Source of the DNA: KBS-83 sp051025295 | GTDB lineage: Bacteria > Acidobacteriota > Terriglobia > Terriglobales > Acidobacteriaceae | Reading direction: 5' to 3' (one strand) | Assembly: GCA_051025295.1 (NCBI GenBank) | Contig: JBMGJV010000010.1 | Length of the DNA: 64,000 bases | Part shown: one piece after another, positions 8,389-18,026 of the stretch | Layout: the number at the start of each line of letters is the position of its first letter | Position numbering within the stretch: position 1 is the stretch's first letter | Translations under genes and position numbers: made by a program | The notes under the pieces: generated by a model | Told to the model about the DNA's origin: nothing | What the model saw: only the letters and a program-made list of their open reading frames with translations | Databases searched by the model: none

Positions 8389-9344
8389 CGAGACAGACCC
8401 GCCGCCGCTGGGCGTCGCGAGCGTGCCCGGAGAAGCAGCATGCGCGTCATTCCACCGGAGAGCATCGCCAGCTTCTGCCAGGTGGGCACCTGAATGCGTG
8501 CACTGAAAACATCGAACTTGTTAGCTTCTATGCGCGAGAGTAGACGCGCATAGATGTTCACGAGCACGCGCAGCGCGGGCCGACTGTCGGCATCGATGAG
8601 AGGCAGCAGCCGGTCGGCGGACTGGTAGTAGAAATGCGCCCGGCGTGCAACGCCGGCCAGAACGCGGCGCTGTGCATCGGTGACATCGCTCCCGGTACGC
8701 ACGGTGGCCAACTCCGCAGGGCTGGTGCCCGCGGCATCCAGCTCGTCAGCGGGGATGTAGACTCGGCCACGCTCAGCGTCCTCGCGCACATCCCGCAGAA
8801 TGTTGGTCAACTGGAAGGCTATGCCGGTCTCCTCAGCCAGCTTCTCCGCATCGGTTCCATGGCTTCCCTTCTGATAGCCAAAGATATGGATGCAGACCAG
8901 CCCGACAACCGACGCAACGTAATAACAGTAGCGATAGAGATCAGGGAAGGTTGCGAATGTGTCGAGCCCTTCCTCGTTGCGGCGATTCTCGGCTTCAGGC
9001 CGAAGGTCCATCGCCGTGCCCTGGATCAACTGCTCGAGTAACTGATCGGGGATCGAGAAGCGATGCTGGGCATCCCGCACTGCAATGAAGACCGGGTCAT
9101 AGAGTGCAGCATCGGTGCGCCACTGCTCGGTCCAGTGCGCGAGTTCGGCGCGGCGGGTGGCGTGGTCCTTACTTTCGTCGTCGGAGATGTCATCCGCGCG
9201 GCGCATGAAGGCATAGATCGCGCACATCGCATCCCGCTTCTGTGGTGGCAGCGCAATGAAGGAGTAATAGAAGTTTCGTGCTTCACGCTTCGCGATCGCC
9301 CGGCAGTTCGCGTACGCGGCGTCAATCTCGCGCTGGGAGATCAA
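8385..9344 (-). CDS. hpnD: HpnD, presqualene diphosphate synthase
   Basis: The protein has 319 residues and belongs to the squalene/phytoene synthase family. Two aspartate-rich Mg-diphosphate motifs are visible: RRADDISDDE near 48-57 and NILRDVREDAERGRVY near 180-195. HpnD condenses two farnesyl diphosphates to presqualene diphosphate. The start is TTG, overlapping the hpnC stop as TTGA, with a GGGGAG ribosome-binding site 9 nt upstream; an in-frame TAG just before rules out a longer form. It is flanked by hpnC and hpnE in the usual order. Confidence 0.92.
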   Translation of the reverse strand: MISQREIDAAYANCRAIAKREARNFYYSFIALPPQKRDAMCAIYAFMRRADDISDDESKDHATRRAELAHWTEQWRTDAALYDPVFIAVRDAQHRFSIPDQLLEQLIQGTAMDLRPEAENRRNEEGLDTFATFPDLYRYCYYVASVVGLVCIHIFGYQKGSHGTDAEKLAEETGIAFQLTNILRDVREDAERGRVYIPADELDAAGTSPAELATVRTGSDVTDAQRRVLAGVARRAHFYYQSADRLLPLIDADSRPALRVLVNIYARLLSRIEANKFDVFSARIQVPTWQKLAMLSGGMTRMLLLRARSRRPAAAGLSR

Positions 9345-10309
9345 GCAAGACTACTCCCCGGGCGCAGACCCGGCACATACCGGCCCGCGAGCGCCACCCC
9401 GAGCAACCGCACCTTGCGCGCCTTCGAGATCACTGGACGCCGGGTGAGCACATCGTAGTCCTGTTGCTCGATCGCACGCAGTATTTCAAGGCCGCCGCGC
9501 GTGAACAGATCGAGATCCACCGCAAGTTCGCGATCAACAATACGAATCAGCGGAGCGCCACGACAGAACATCGTGCGTGCGTCGGTCACCTGCTGACGGA
9601 GCAGCGAGCGAAACGACGGAGTGGCTCGACGCTCTGCAATCATCGCTTCTGTCACACCCGCGGTGCTCATTGCATCTTGCGGAAGGTACACGCGTCCACG
9701 ATCCCAGTCCTGCGCGACATCCTGCCAGAAGTTCGCTAACTGCAGCGCGGTGCAGGTCTCATCGGAGAGACGGAAGCGCTCCTCATCGCGATATCCGCAT
9801 GCATAGAGAACGAGTCGCCCTACGGGATTGGCAGAGTACCGGCAGTAGTTGAGCACTTCGTCCGTGTTCGCGTACCGAGTCACAATCTGATCCTGCCGAA
9901 ATGCGACCAGCAGATCGGAGAACGGCTCCTGCGGAATGTCACACACGCGGATCGTTTCGCGCAGCGCAACGAAGACCGGGTGTCGCGCCTCACCGCGATA
10001 GCAGGCGTCCAGCTCCTGCTGCCACAGTGCGAGCAGAGCCAGCGCCTGCTCCGCACTCCCTACCTCATCACCAAGATCATCCGAGATGCGGCAGTACGCG
10101 TAGATACTGTGAAAGTGCGGCCGTAGACGCGTCGGCAACAGGCGCGAGGCGACGTGGAAGTTTTCGTAATGCGTCTCGGCCAGGGTGCGGCAATACTGCT
10201 GCGCTTCGGCAAGAGTCGGCGCTATGTCGGGAATGCGATACGAATCCGGCAGCGCAGCCCAGCCCTGCTCGATCAACTGCTCGGTCGCGGCAGCCGCAGC
10301 CGTGCTCAT
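9341..10309 (-). CDS. hpnC: HpnC, hydroxysqualene synthase
   Basis: This 322-residue squalene/phytoene synthase-family protein has the motifs YAYCRISDDLGDE near 68-80 and NFWQDVAQDWDRGRVYLP near 190-207. HpnC converts presqualene diphosphate, the HpnD product, to hydroxysqualene. It differs from HpnD by the HYENFHVAS segment near residue 46, where HpnD has ARNFYYSF. The start ATG overlaps the stop of the upstream dehydrogenase gene (ATGA). That overlap ties the dehydrogenases into the hopanoid operon. Confidence 0.92.
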   Translation of the reverse strand: MSTAAAAATEQLIEQGWAALPDSYRIPDIAPTLAEAQQYCRTLAETHYENFHVASRLLPTRLRPHFHSIYAYCRISDDLGDEVGSAEQALALLALWQQELDACYRGEARHPVFVALRETIRVCDIPQEPFSDLLVAFRQDQIVTRYANTDEVLNYCRYSANPVGRLVLYACGYRDEERFRLSDETCTALQLANFWQDVAQDWDRGRVYLPQDAMSTAGVTEAMIAERRATPSFRSLLRQQVTDARTMFCRGAPLIRIVDRELAVDLDLFTRGGLEILRAIEQQDYDVLTRRPVISKARKVRLLGVALAGRYVPGLRPGSSLA

Positions 10310-11337
10310 GGCAGGATCACCGTTTTAATCTCGTTGGTGCGGTGCAGCATCCCGGCGAACACGGCAGCCAGGTCGCGCAGCGGCGCGTGTCCAGTAATGA
10401 ACGCATCCGCATCGAAGCGCCGATCTGCGATCAGCTCGAGCGCCTGCCGGCACACCGCGGGCGTGTGATGGAAGCTGGCCTTCAGCTCAATATCGTTGTA
10501 GTGCAGATGATTGGTGTCTAGCTCTACGCGCGTTCCCTGTGCGGGGCCGCCGAAGAAGTTCACCAGTCCGCCACGACGCACCATGTCGACCGCCCACTGC
10601 CAGGTCAACGGCAACGCGACACACTCGACCGCAATGTCGACGCCGCGATGATCAGGCGTGAGCGCGCGCACAGCGGCAACGGCGTTGTCGACGCGCGTGG
10701 TCTGGATCACCTGCTTCGCGCCGAGGCGCCGGGCGGCCTTCACCTGCTGGTCGTGCTTCACGACCGCGATCACGTTCGCTCCGCTCAACGAAGCGGCGTG
10801 GATCATCAGCAATCCGATCGGCCCCGCGCCAATGACGGCCATCAGGTCACCCGGGCGCACGCGGCTCTCCTCAAGGCCGCGCAGTACGCAGGCCAGCGGC
10901 TCGGTTAAGGCCGCGTGCTCATCGGTGACACGCGATGGCACAGGGAGGGTGTTCTTCTCAACTATACGCGCAGGAACACGGATCCACTCGGCGTAGGCGC
11001 CATTGTTGAAGAGCAGATCCTCGCAAAGATTCTGCTGTCCGCGTCCACACCAGTAGCAGCGATCGCATGGGGCAGAGTTGAGTGCGACCACGCGCATGCC
11101 CGGCTCAAACTGCGTCACTCCTTCGCCGACAGAGGCGACTACCCCCGCCAGCTCATGGCCAAACAGAGCGGGCATCTTCAGCATGCGGGCGTGATAGCCA
11201 CGGCGGAAGACCTTCAGATCGGTGCCGCAGGTCAGCGCGGCGCGGACGCGGACGACGATCTCCCCGGGACCGGGGATCGGCCGCTCTACCGCTTCGATCC
11301 GAATATCTTCCTTGCCGTACAGGACGGCTGCCTGCAT
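10306..11337 (-). CDS. Zinc-dependent MDR alcohol/polyol dehydrogenase in hopanoid operon (second copy)
   Basis: The product has 343 residues from the ATG at 11337, starting MQAAVLYG; an in-frame ATG at 11349 would add MGIG. The catalytic zinc site is intact: Cys in TCGTDLK, His-Glu in LFGHELAG, and Glu in LTEPLACV. A structural zinc loop with four cysteines is present in APCDRCYWCGRGQQNLCED. NAD-binding GAGPIG follows near residue 172. The layout matches sorbitol/threonine dehydrogenase-type MDR enzymes. The gene lies between another MDR gene and hpnC, overlapping hpnC by ATGA. I infer a role on a hopanoid side chain, possibly ribosylhopane; no substrate can be read from sequence alone. Confidence 0.85.
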   Translation of the reverse strand: MQAAVLYGKEDIRIEAVERPIPGPGEIVVRVRAALTCGTDLKVFRRGYHARMLKMPALFGHELAGVVASVGEGVTQFEPGMRVVALNSAPCDRCYWCGRGQQNLCEDLLFNNGAYAEWIRVPARIVEKNTLPVPSRVTDEHAALTEPLACVLRGLEESRVRPGDLMAVIGAGPIGLLMIHAASLSGANVIAVVKHDQQVKAARRLGAKQVIQTTRVDNAVAAVRALTPDHRGVDIAVECVALPLTWQWAVDMVRRGGLVNFFGGPAQGTRVELDTNHLHYNDIELKASFHHTPAVCRQALELIADRRFDADAFITGHAPLRDLAAVFAGMLHRTNEIKTVILP

Positions 11338-11378
11338 ACCGATCCCCATACCCTTATTTTCTCACTTTGGGCCGGTCG

Positions 11379-12491
11379 TCAACGGCCCGGCTCGATCATG
11401 ACCTTCATAGAGTCCGGGTGCGGCACGGACGCGAACTGGATTGCCTCCGCCGCCTCGGAGAGCGGAAAGCGGTGCGAAATCAACCGGGTCAGGTCGTAAC
11501 CATTCCGGTAGCCGTCGATCACCATCCGGACGCCCTCGTCCTGGATCTCGGCCGAGGAACTGTAGGAGCCCATCAAGGTCTTTTCATCCATGCAGACGGT
11601 CGCCGGGTCAAAGGTCGCATCGCCGTGCTGTGTCTGGGCAAACAGCATGATCCGGCCCCCGCACCGCGCGGCGTCCATGGCTGTCCGGATCAGCCCATTG
11701 CCGCCAACCGCCAGCATCACCGCGTCCGCACCACGCCCTTCGCTTTCGGCACGAACCCGCTCGACCACGTTCTCCGTGCTGGCGTCGATCGGGTGCTCCA
11801 GACCATAGGTACGCGCAATCGCGTGCCGCTGCGGGTAAAGATCGGAGGTCAATACCTTGGCTCCGGTCCGCCGGGCCAGGGTGGCCAGCAGTATCCCAAT
11901 CGGGCCCTGTCCAATGACCAGAACTGTTTCGTCCGGCTGCAGGTTCAGCACCCGGACGCCTTTGTAGGTAGTGTTCAGCGGCTCAATGAACGCAGCCTGT
12001 TCAAAGGGCAGGTCCTTTGGCAGCTTGATGAGCCCGCGGCGAACAATCCAGTCCATGACGCGGATGTACTCGGCAAAGCCGCCGCCGGATGGCTCATATC
12101 CCGCCGTACAGCCCACGCGCTTGTAGTCGTTGCACTGGGCAAAAGTCTTCTTGCGGCAGTAGTAGCAGTCGCCGCAGGGCGAATGGTGGAAGGCCATGGC
12201 GTGATCGCCCACCGTCCAACCCTCAACGTCCTCGCCCACAGCGGCGACGATGCCGGCGATCTCGTGCCCAAAGATGCGTGGGGCAGAGTGTGAGCCGCTG
12301 TGGATCTTCTTCAGGTCCGTCCCGCACACGCCGCAGGTGACTACCTGTAGCAGGATCTCGCCGCGACCGATGCGCGGCACTGGCACGCTCTCGACGCGTA
12401 CATCGTTCACCCCGCGATACACCGCGGCCTGCATCGTCTCCGAAATCGACCGCACGGTGACGGTCTCCTGTTCAACGGTGGCTGTCTGCAT
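11379..12491 (-). CDS. Zinc-dependent MDR alcohol/polyol dehydrogenase in hopanoid operon (first copy)
   Basis: The protein has 370 residues. I chose ATG 12491 because it follows an AGGGGAA ribosome-binding site and overlaps the hpnG end by 20 bp; the longer open frame to 12635 lies inside hpnG. Zinc ligands are complete: CGVCGTDLK, IFGHEIAG and FIEPLNTTYKG for the catalytic site, and SPCGDCYYCRKKTFAQC for the structural site. GQGPIG is the NAD(P)-binding loop. It is clearly a paralogue-type relative of the next gene but not a close duplicate, so the two may act on different positions or as successive steps. Its embedding between hpnG and hpnC suggests a role in hopanoid tailoring. Confidence 0.85.
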   Translation of the reverse strand: MQTATVEQETVTVRSISETMQAAVYRGVNDVRVESVPVPRIGRGEILLQVVTCGVCGTDLKKIHSGSHSAPRIFGHEIAGIVAAVGEDVEGWTVGDHAMAFHHSPCGDCYYCRKKTFAQCNDYKRVGCTAGYEPSGGGFAEYIRVMDWIVRRGLIKLPKDLPFEQAAFIEPLNTTYKGVRVLNLQPDETVLVIGQGPIGILLATLARRTGAKVLTSDLYPQRHAIARTYGLEHPIDASTENVVERVRAESEGRGADAVMLAVGGNGLIRTAMDAARCGGRIMLFAQTQHGDATFDPATVCMDEKTLMGSYSSSAEIQDEGVRMVIDGYRNGYDLTRLISHRFPLSEAAEAIQFASVPHPDSMKVMIEPGR

Positions 12492-13194
12492 AGTTCCCCT
12501 GGGTCGTCCCTGCCTCACGGGACTGAATCGTGGATAACCAGCGCTGGACGGTGCGACCCAGCGCCTCAGCGCCGCTCCGGCCGTTCCTGCCCATGCGCAG
12601 CAATGGTGCAATATATCGCGGCCGCGGCAGTACATACGTGACCAGTTGCGGCAAACGCAGTTGATGATCGACCACGAACTGGTTCAGATCGGGCAGCTCT
12701 TCATTGGCGCTGTCGGTAATCGCCTTCCAGCAGAAGAACGGGATGTTCTGCTCCTGCGCGAGCTTCGCGACGGCTGCAGCTTCCATGTCAACCAACGACA
12801 CGCCCCACTGCTCCGCACGGCTGCGCTTTTCCTGGCGACCGAGGATGCGCGGCGACGTTACGAGCTTGAGCGCGTTGGCTTCGTTCGCTGTGCGGTAGCG
12901 GTTGCCGCCCACCTCGTCGATGACTTCGCCGACGTCGTAAGTCTTCCCGGGCTGAACACCGCAGGACGTCGCGCCGGCCCAGCCAATGGACACAAGCGCG
13001 TCGAGCGCGCCATGGGAAGCAAGCTGCTCGACAGCCCGCTTTGCGTTCTCTACGCCCATGCCGCCAGCGATTGCCAGCGCGGCGAACTGCCCGTGCTGCT
13101 GCAGGTACGTGCCGTCTGGCTGGCGCACCCAGCCCCGCACCAGCGGCTTCAACTCAGCGGGGAGAGCGGCGACGATGCCAACGCGATAGCTCAT
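12472..13194 (-). CDS. hpnG: HpnG, adenosylhopane nucleosidase/phosphorylase
   Basis: The 240-residue protein belongs to the purine nucleoside phosphorylase/MTA nucleosidase superfamily. It shows VGIVAALPAELKPL at the N-terminus, AIAGGMGVENAKRAVE near 40-55, SIGWAGATS near 70, and SLVDMEAAAVAK followed by KAITDSANE near 135-165, which carry the purine-binding and catalytic residues. HpnG releases adenine from adenosylhopane, giving a ribosyl-hopane intermediate. The ATG overlaps the hpnA stop by ATGA. The 3' end overlaps the next dehydrogenase start by 20 bp. Confidence 0.9.
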   Translation of the reverse strand: MSYRVGIVAALPAELKPLVRGWVRQPDGTYLQQHGQFAALAIAGGMGVENAKRAVEQLASHGALDALVSIGWAGATSCGVQPGKTYDVGEVIDEVGGNRYRTANEANALKLVTSPRILGRQEKRSRAEQWGVSLVDMEAAAVAKLAQEQNIPFFCWKAITDSANEELPDLNQFVVDHQLRLPQLVTYVLPRPRYIAPLLRMGRNGRSGAEALGRTVQRWLSTIQSREAGTTQGNYADSHR

Positions 13195-14186
13195 GACTGC
13201 GGCGCATATCCGTGCGCGCGAAACCAGTCAATGGCGCAGCGAAGCGCCGCATACACCGGCACCACGTGGAACCCAAGGTCGCGCTCTGCCTTGGCGGAGG
13301 AGGCGAACATCTTCTTACGGCCCATGCGCACGGCCTCGACTGTAGCGCGCGGCTCTTTGCCGCGCAGCCGACCGGTGACCGTCTCGTCAAAGAAGGCGAA
13401 CGCCATAGCCAGCGCGTGCGGCACCTTCATCGTCGGTGAGGGAAGACCCGTGATCGCAGACATTTTGTCCAGTATCTGCTTCAGGGAGAGATTCTCGCCA
13501 CCTAGAATGTAGCGGTCACCTGGAGTGCCACGCTCGAGCGCCGCGACATACGTGGTCGCGACTTCCGTTACGTCCACCAGGTTGAGTCCCGTATCGACGT
13601 AGGCCGGGAAGCGCCGGTTGAGGAAGTCGACGATGATCTGCCCGGTCGGGGTCGGCTTCAGATCGGCGGAACCGACGGGCGTGGTCGGGTTCAGGATGAT
13701 GACGTTCTGCCCGGCGCGCGCGGCGGCGATCGCCTCCTGCTCCGCGAGGTACTTCGAGCGCTTGTAGTGGCCGATCATGTCATCGAGCGACACTGGCGAG
13801 CTCTCATCGACGATCGTTCCGTCGGAGCGGAAGCCCATCGTCGCCACGCTCGACGTGTAGATCACGCGCCGCACGCGAGCTTCGCGGGCCGCGGCCAGTA
13901 GCTGTCGCGTGCCATTGACGTTGGCGGCGTACATGGCCTGCGGATCGCGCACCCAGAGACGGTAGTCTGCGGCGACATGGACCAGCACATCGCAATCAGC
14001 AAGCGCGGACTGAAAACTAGAGACGTCCCGCAGATCACCAATTACGGTGTCACCGCTCAGACCAGCGAGATTATCGAGCCGGCTCGTAGAGCGAACGAGA
14101 AGGCGCAACCGTGCACCAGATTGAGCAAAGGCCTGCGCTACGTGGCTACCGACGAACCCGGTTGCACCGGTCAGAAAGACGTTCAT
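13191..14186 (-). CDS. hpnA: HpnA, hopanoid-associated NAD-dependent sugar epimerase/dehydratase-like SDR
   Basis: The protein has 331 residues and is an extended SDR. It contains the TGATGFVGSHVA dinucleotide-binding motif at residues 6-17 and the catalytic YKRSK motif near residue 149 (GHYKRSKYLAEQEA). The C-terminal half fits the hopanoid-associated HpnA subgroup. HpnA is found in most hopanoid loci, but its reaction is unsettled. The gene follows the small unknown gene after a 59-bp gap and overlaps hpnG. No strong Shine-Dalgarno sequence precedes the ATG. Confidence 0.88.
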   Translation of the reverse strand: MNVFLTGATGFVGSHVAQAFAQSGARLRLLVRSTSRLDNLAGLSGDTVIGDLRDVSSFQSALADCDVLVHVAADYRLWVRDPQAMYAANVNGTRQLLAAAREARVRRVIYTSSVATMGFRSDGTIVDESSPVSLDDMIGHYKRSKYLAEQEAIAAARAGQNVIILNPTTPVGSADLKPTPTGQIIVDFLNRRFPAYVDTGLNLVDVTEVATTYVAALERGTPGDRYILGGENLSLKQILDKMSAITGLPSPTMKVPHALAMAFAFFDETVTGRLRGKEPRATVEAVRMGRKKMFASSAKAERDLGFHVVPVYAALRCAIDWFRAHGYAPQS

Positions 14187-14245
14187 GCGAAGTGAACCGC
14201 TGGCGATGTGCGGAACGGCCGGAGGTCGTGCGGGCGCAGCATCGG

Positions 14246-14668
14246 TTAGTCGAGCGACTCCGCCTCGATGCCGATTCCCTTCTCACCCGCCGCCTTCTTC
14301 TCCCAGTACTTCTTCACCCAGGCATCGAAGGTCTTGCCGGCCGCGGTATCGCGTCCTGTGAAGGCAAGCGCTGCGATGTCGCTATATGGAATCGAGAGCT
14401 TCTCGGTGGAGCCCGGGCGTAGCACGCGGACGGCAGACGCGGCGAGCGTCGGACCAGTGCGACGGTCGAAGATGTAGCCCTCGACGGTCGAACCGTCCTT
14501 GCGCGTGATCGTCACATCGCCGCGATAGTCGAAGGCCTTCTCGAGCGCGAGGCGGGTCTCTTCGTCGCTCGCGAGCGACGGGATCCAGCCCTGTAGATCC
14601 TCGCGCTCGCGTCCGGCAGCGACTTCGACTTCGTCTGGATTGAGGTGCGGCTGCGTCTCGGTCGTCAT
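14246..14668 (-). CDS. Small unknown protein in the hopanoid operon
   Basis: This 140-residue protein is not one I can name. Its start is only 2 nt after the hpnH stop, with GGAGA upstream inside the hpnH end, so it is almost certainly co-translated with hpnH. The N-terminal 45 residues are acidic and hydrophilic. The middle is beta-strand-rich, with GDVTITRKDGSTVEGYIFDR near 50-70 and a strand/loop ending in SIPYSDIAALAFTGRDTAAG near 95-115. This recalls a small SH3/Sm-like barrel (a guess from the strand pattern). The C-terminus is a Lys-rich amphipathic helix (WVKKYWEKKAAGEKG). It has no signal peptide or membrane segment. Location points to a hopanoid-linked role. Confidence 0.75.
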   Translation of the reverse strand: MTTETQPHLNPDEVEVAAGREREDLQGWIPSLASDEETRLALEKAFDYRGDVTITRKDGSTVEGYIFDRRTGPTLAASAVRVLRPGSTEKLSIPYSDIAALAFTGRDTAAGKTFDAWVKKYWEKKAAGEKGIGIEAESLD

Positions 14669-14670
14669 GG

Positions 14671-15807
<1,137 letters not shown>

Positions 15808-15825
15808 GGATACTTGTTCTCCTCT

Positions 15826-15867
15826 CCGCCCTCAGGCGGCAGGTGTCTGCGCTTCGCTTCGAAGCGC
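15826..15867 (-). other. Two hairpins in the shc-hpnH gap
   Basis: Bases 15849-15867 form an 8-bp perfect stem (GCGCTTCG / CGAAGCGC, 3-nt loop) touching the shc stop codon. Bases 15826-15839 form a 5-bp stem (CCGCC / GGCGG, 4-nt loop) just upstream of the hpnH ribosome-binding site on the transcript. Neither is followed by a T run, so they probably tune mRNA processing or expression between shc and hpnH rather than end transcription. Confidence 0.45.
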
Positions 15868-18011
15868 TACTGGTCCGGCGCCTGCATGGCGCGGTGATAA
15901 TTGGTCAACGCGAGCAGCGGAAACACATCGCGATACGTGTGATAGGCGAGGTAGAAGACGCGCGGAAAGCCGGTGCCAGTGATGATGGCTTCGCGCTGGC
16001 GGCCTTCGCCCATGCTCTCGTCCCACGATCCGTCTTCACGCTGCCGCTGGAGCAGCCAGCGCACGCCCTTGGCGACCGAGTCGCTGCGATTGTCCCCCGC
16101 CGAGAGTAGCCCCAGGACCGCCCACGCGGTCTGCGACGGTGTGCTGACGCCAACGCCACGCGTGATCGGATCGTCATAGCTGTGGCAGCTTTCACCCCAG
16201 CCTCCGTCGGCGTTCTGGACCGAGCGGATCCACTCGGCTGCCTGCTGAATCTCCGGCTCGTGGTTCCACATGCCGATCGCTTCAAGGCCGCGCAGCACCA
16301 GGAAGGTGCCGTAGATGTAATTCACACCCCAGCGGCCAAACCAGCTTCCGTCCGGCTCCTGCTCCTTGAGGATGAACTGCACCGCCCGCTCGACGCGCTT
16401 GTCACTGCGCGTATAGCCATAGGTGGCCAGCATCTCGAGGATGCGCCCCGTGATGTCGACCGTTGGCGGATCGAGCATCGCGTTGTGATCCGCGAACGGA
16501 ATGTGCTGGAAGATCATCTTCGTATTGTCTTTGTCGAAGCTGGCCCAGCCACCGTTGCGGCACTGCATGGCGAAGATCCAGTCGATGGCCCTACGCGCGA
16601 CCTCATACTGGTAGCGCTCGCGCGGGTTGTCGACCTTGTTCAACGCCAGCAGCACCTGCGCCGAGTCGTCCGTGTCCGGATAAAACTCGTTGTTGTACTC
16701 GAAGTACCAGCCACCGGGCGCGGCGTTGCGCACCTTCACGGCCCAGTCGCCCTTGTGGCGCACTTCCTTCGAGAGCAGCCAGTCAGCCGCCTTGAGCATG
16801 CGCGGATCGGTCCGCGAGACACCCGCCTCCCCCAGTGCATAGACCATCTGCGCGGTATCCCACACGGGCGAGACACAGGGCTGCATGCGGAAGGTCGGCT
16901 CCGGACAATCCGGCGTGCCCTCCGGCTCATCGATGCCCAGCTTCTCGAACTCGTCCATCGCGCGGATGAAGTGCGGGTCGTCCTCGGAGTAGCCGAGCAC
17001 GCGCAGCGCGATAATCGCGTTCATCATGGCTGGATAGATCGCGCCCAGGCCGTCGGACATCTCGAAGCGCTCGAGCAGCCACTTCTCTGCCTTGCGGAGC
17101 GCGATCTTGCGCAGCGGACGGATGTGGACACGCTCAGCCCAGTGCACCATGCGGTCGAGCAGCAGGAAGAAGTTGCGCCAGCTGGCGACCGAATCACGGT
17201 TCCAGCGCAGCTTGAGGTTGGCCTGCTCGCGTCCGCCGACAAACAACTCGTCGATGCCGCGCTCTGGCGGAATCTTCTTGAATGGCTTCTTCGCGTAAGC
17301 GATCGAAAGCGGCACCAGGATGGCGCGCGACCACGAGGAGATCTCGTAGATATTGAAATAGAACCAGCGCGGCGCAAGCACAATCTCCGGCGGGATCGCG
17401 GGCACGGCGTTGTACTCGTATTGGCCCAGCGCGCAGAGGTAAATCTTGGTGAAGGTATTGCACTCGACGACGCCACCGCGGGCCAGAATCCACTCCCGCG
17501 CCTTGGTCATCCACGGCTCATCGGCCGTGTGGCCCATCAGCTTACCCGCAAAGTAGCACTTCACGGCGAGGCTGACACTCCCAGGACCGCCCGGATAGAT
17601 GCTCCAGCTGCCGTCTTCATTCTGGAAGCGGCGCATCTCGGTCAGCGCGCGCTGCATGCGTCCGCGTGTCCGCTCGTCCTGCGTCTCGAGCAGCGTGTGC
17701 AGGAAGATATAGTCGGCTTCGAGCATGGCGTCGGCCTCGAGCTCGCCAACCCAGTGCCCGTCCTCCTGCTGCATGCGGAAGATGTGATCCTTCGAGCTTT
17801 CGACTGCCTCGGCTACCTGATCGAGACCAGCGTCGATGCGTCCGAAGCGCGGGCCGGGCTGGCCGCCGCTGCGCCACTTACCGTTCTGCGTGGCGGCGTT
17901 GCTCTTCACCTGCGTTGCGGAGGCTGTTGCAGCCGGGGCGGTGCCCCTGGGAGCAGACACGGAGCCTTCCGCTCCTGACGGATCGTCGTCCAACGATGGA
18001 AATCGGCTCAT
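15867..18011 (-). CDS. shc: Squalene-hopene cyclase
   Basis: The protein has 714 residues, including an extra low-complexity, Ala/Ser-rich N-terminal extension of about 50 residues. The proton-donating DXDD motif is D446-T-D-D449 (FYPDTDDSAQ). Several QW repeats are visible: QNEDGSW, QCRNGGW, QEPDGSWFGRWG, QNADGGWGE and QREDGSW. The enzyme cyclises squalene to hopene/diplopterol at the membrane. It starts 15 bp after ispH behind a GGAAGGA site and is followed by hpnH, so precursor supply, cyclisation and side-chain addition are transcribed together. Confidence 0.95.
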   Translation of the reverse strand: MSRFPSLDDDPSGAEGSVSAPRGTAPAATASATQVKSNAATQNGKWRSGGQPGPRFGRIDAGLDQVAEAVESSKDHIFRMQQEDGHWVGELEADAMLEADYIFLHTLLETQDERTRGRMQRALTEMRRFQNEDGSWSIYPGGPGSVSLAVKCYFAGKLMGHTADEPWMTKAREWILARGGVVECNTFTKIYLCALGQYEYNAVPAIPPEIVLAPRWFYFNIYEISSWSRAILVPLSIAYAKKPFKKIPPERGIDELFVGGREQANLKLRWNRDSVASWRNFFLLLDRMVHWAERVHIRPLRKIALRKAEKWLLERFEMSDGLGAIYPAMMNAIIALRVLGYSEDDPHFIRAMDEFEKLGIDEPEGTPDCPEPTFRMQPCVSPVWDTAQMVYALGEAGVSRTDPRMLKAADWLLSKEVRHKGDWAVKVRNAAPGGWYFEYNNEFYPDTDDSAQVLLALNKVDNPRERYQYEVARRAIDWIFAMQCRNGGWASFDKDNTKMIFQHIPFADHNAMLDPPTVDITGRILEMLATYGYTRSDKRVERAVQFILKEQEPDGSWFGRWGVNYIYGTFLVLRGLEAIGMWNHEPEIQQAAEWIRSVQNADGGWGESCHSYDDPITRGVGVSTPSQTAWAVLGLLSAGDNRSDSVAKGVRWLLQRQREDGSWDESMGEGRQREAIITGTGFPRVFYLAYHTYRDVFPLLALTNYHRAMQAPDQ

Positions 18012-18026
18012 CGAATCCTTCCGCCC

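Noticed and set aside
16182..17978. 598-residue plus-strand open frame antisense to shc
   Set aside because: The squalene-hopene cyclase on the minus strand has all catalytic motifs; the antisense frame is an Arg/Leu-rich shadow.
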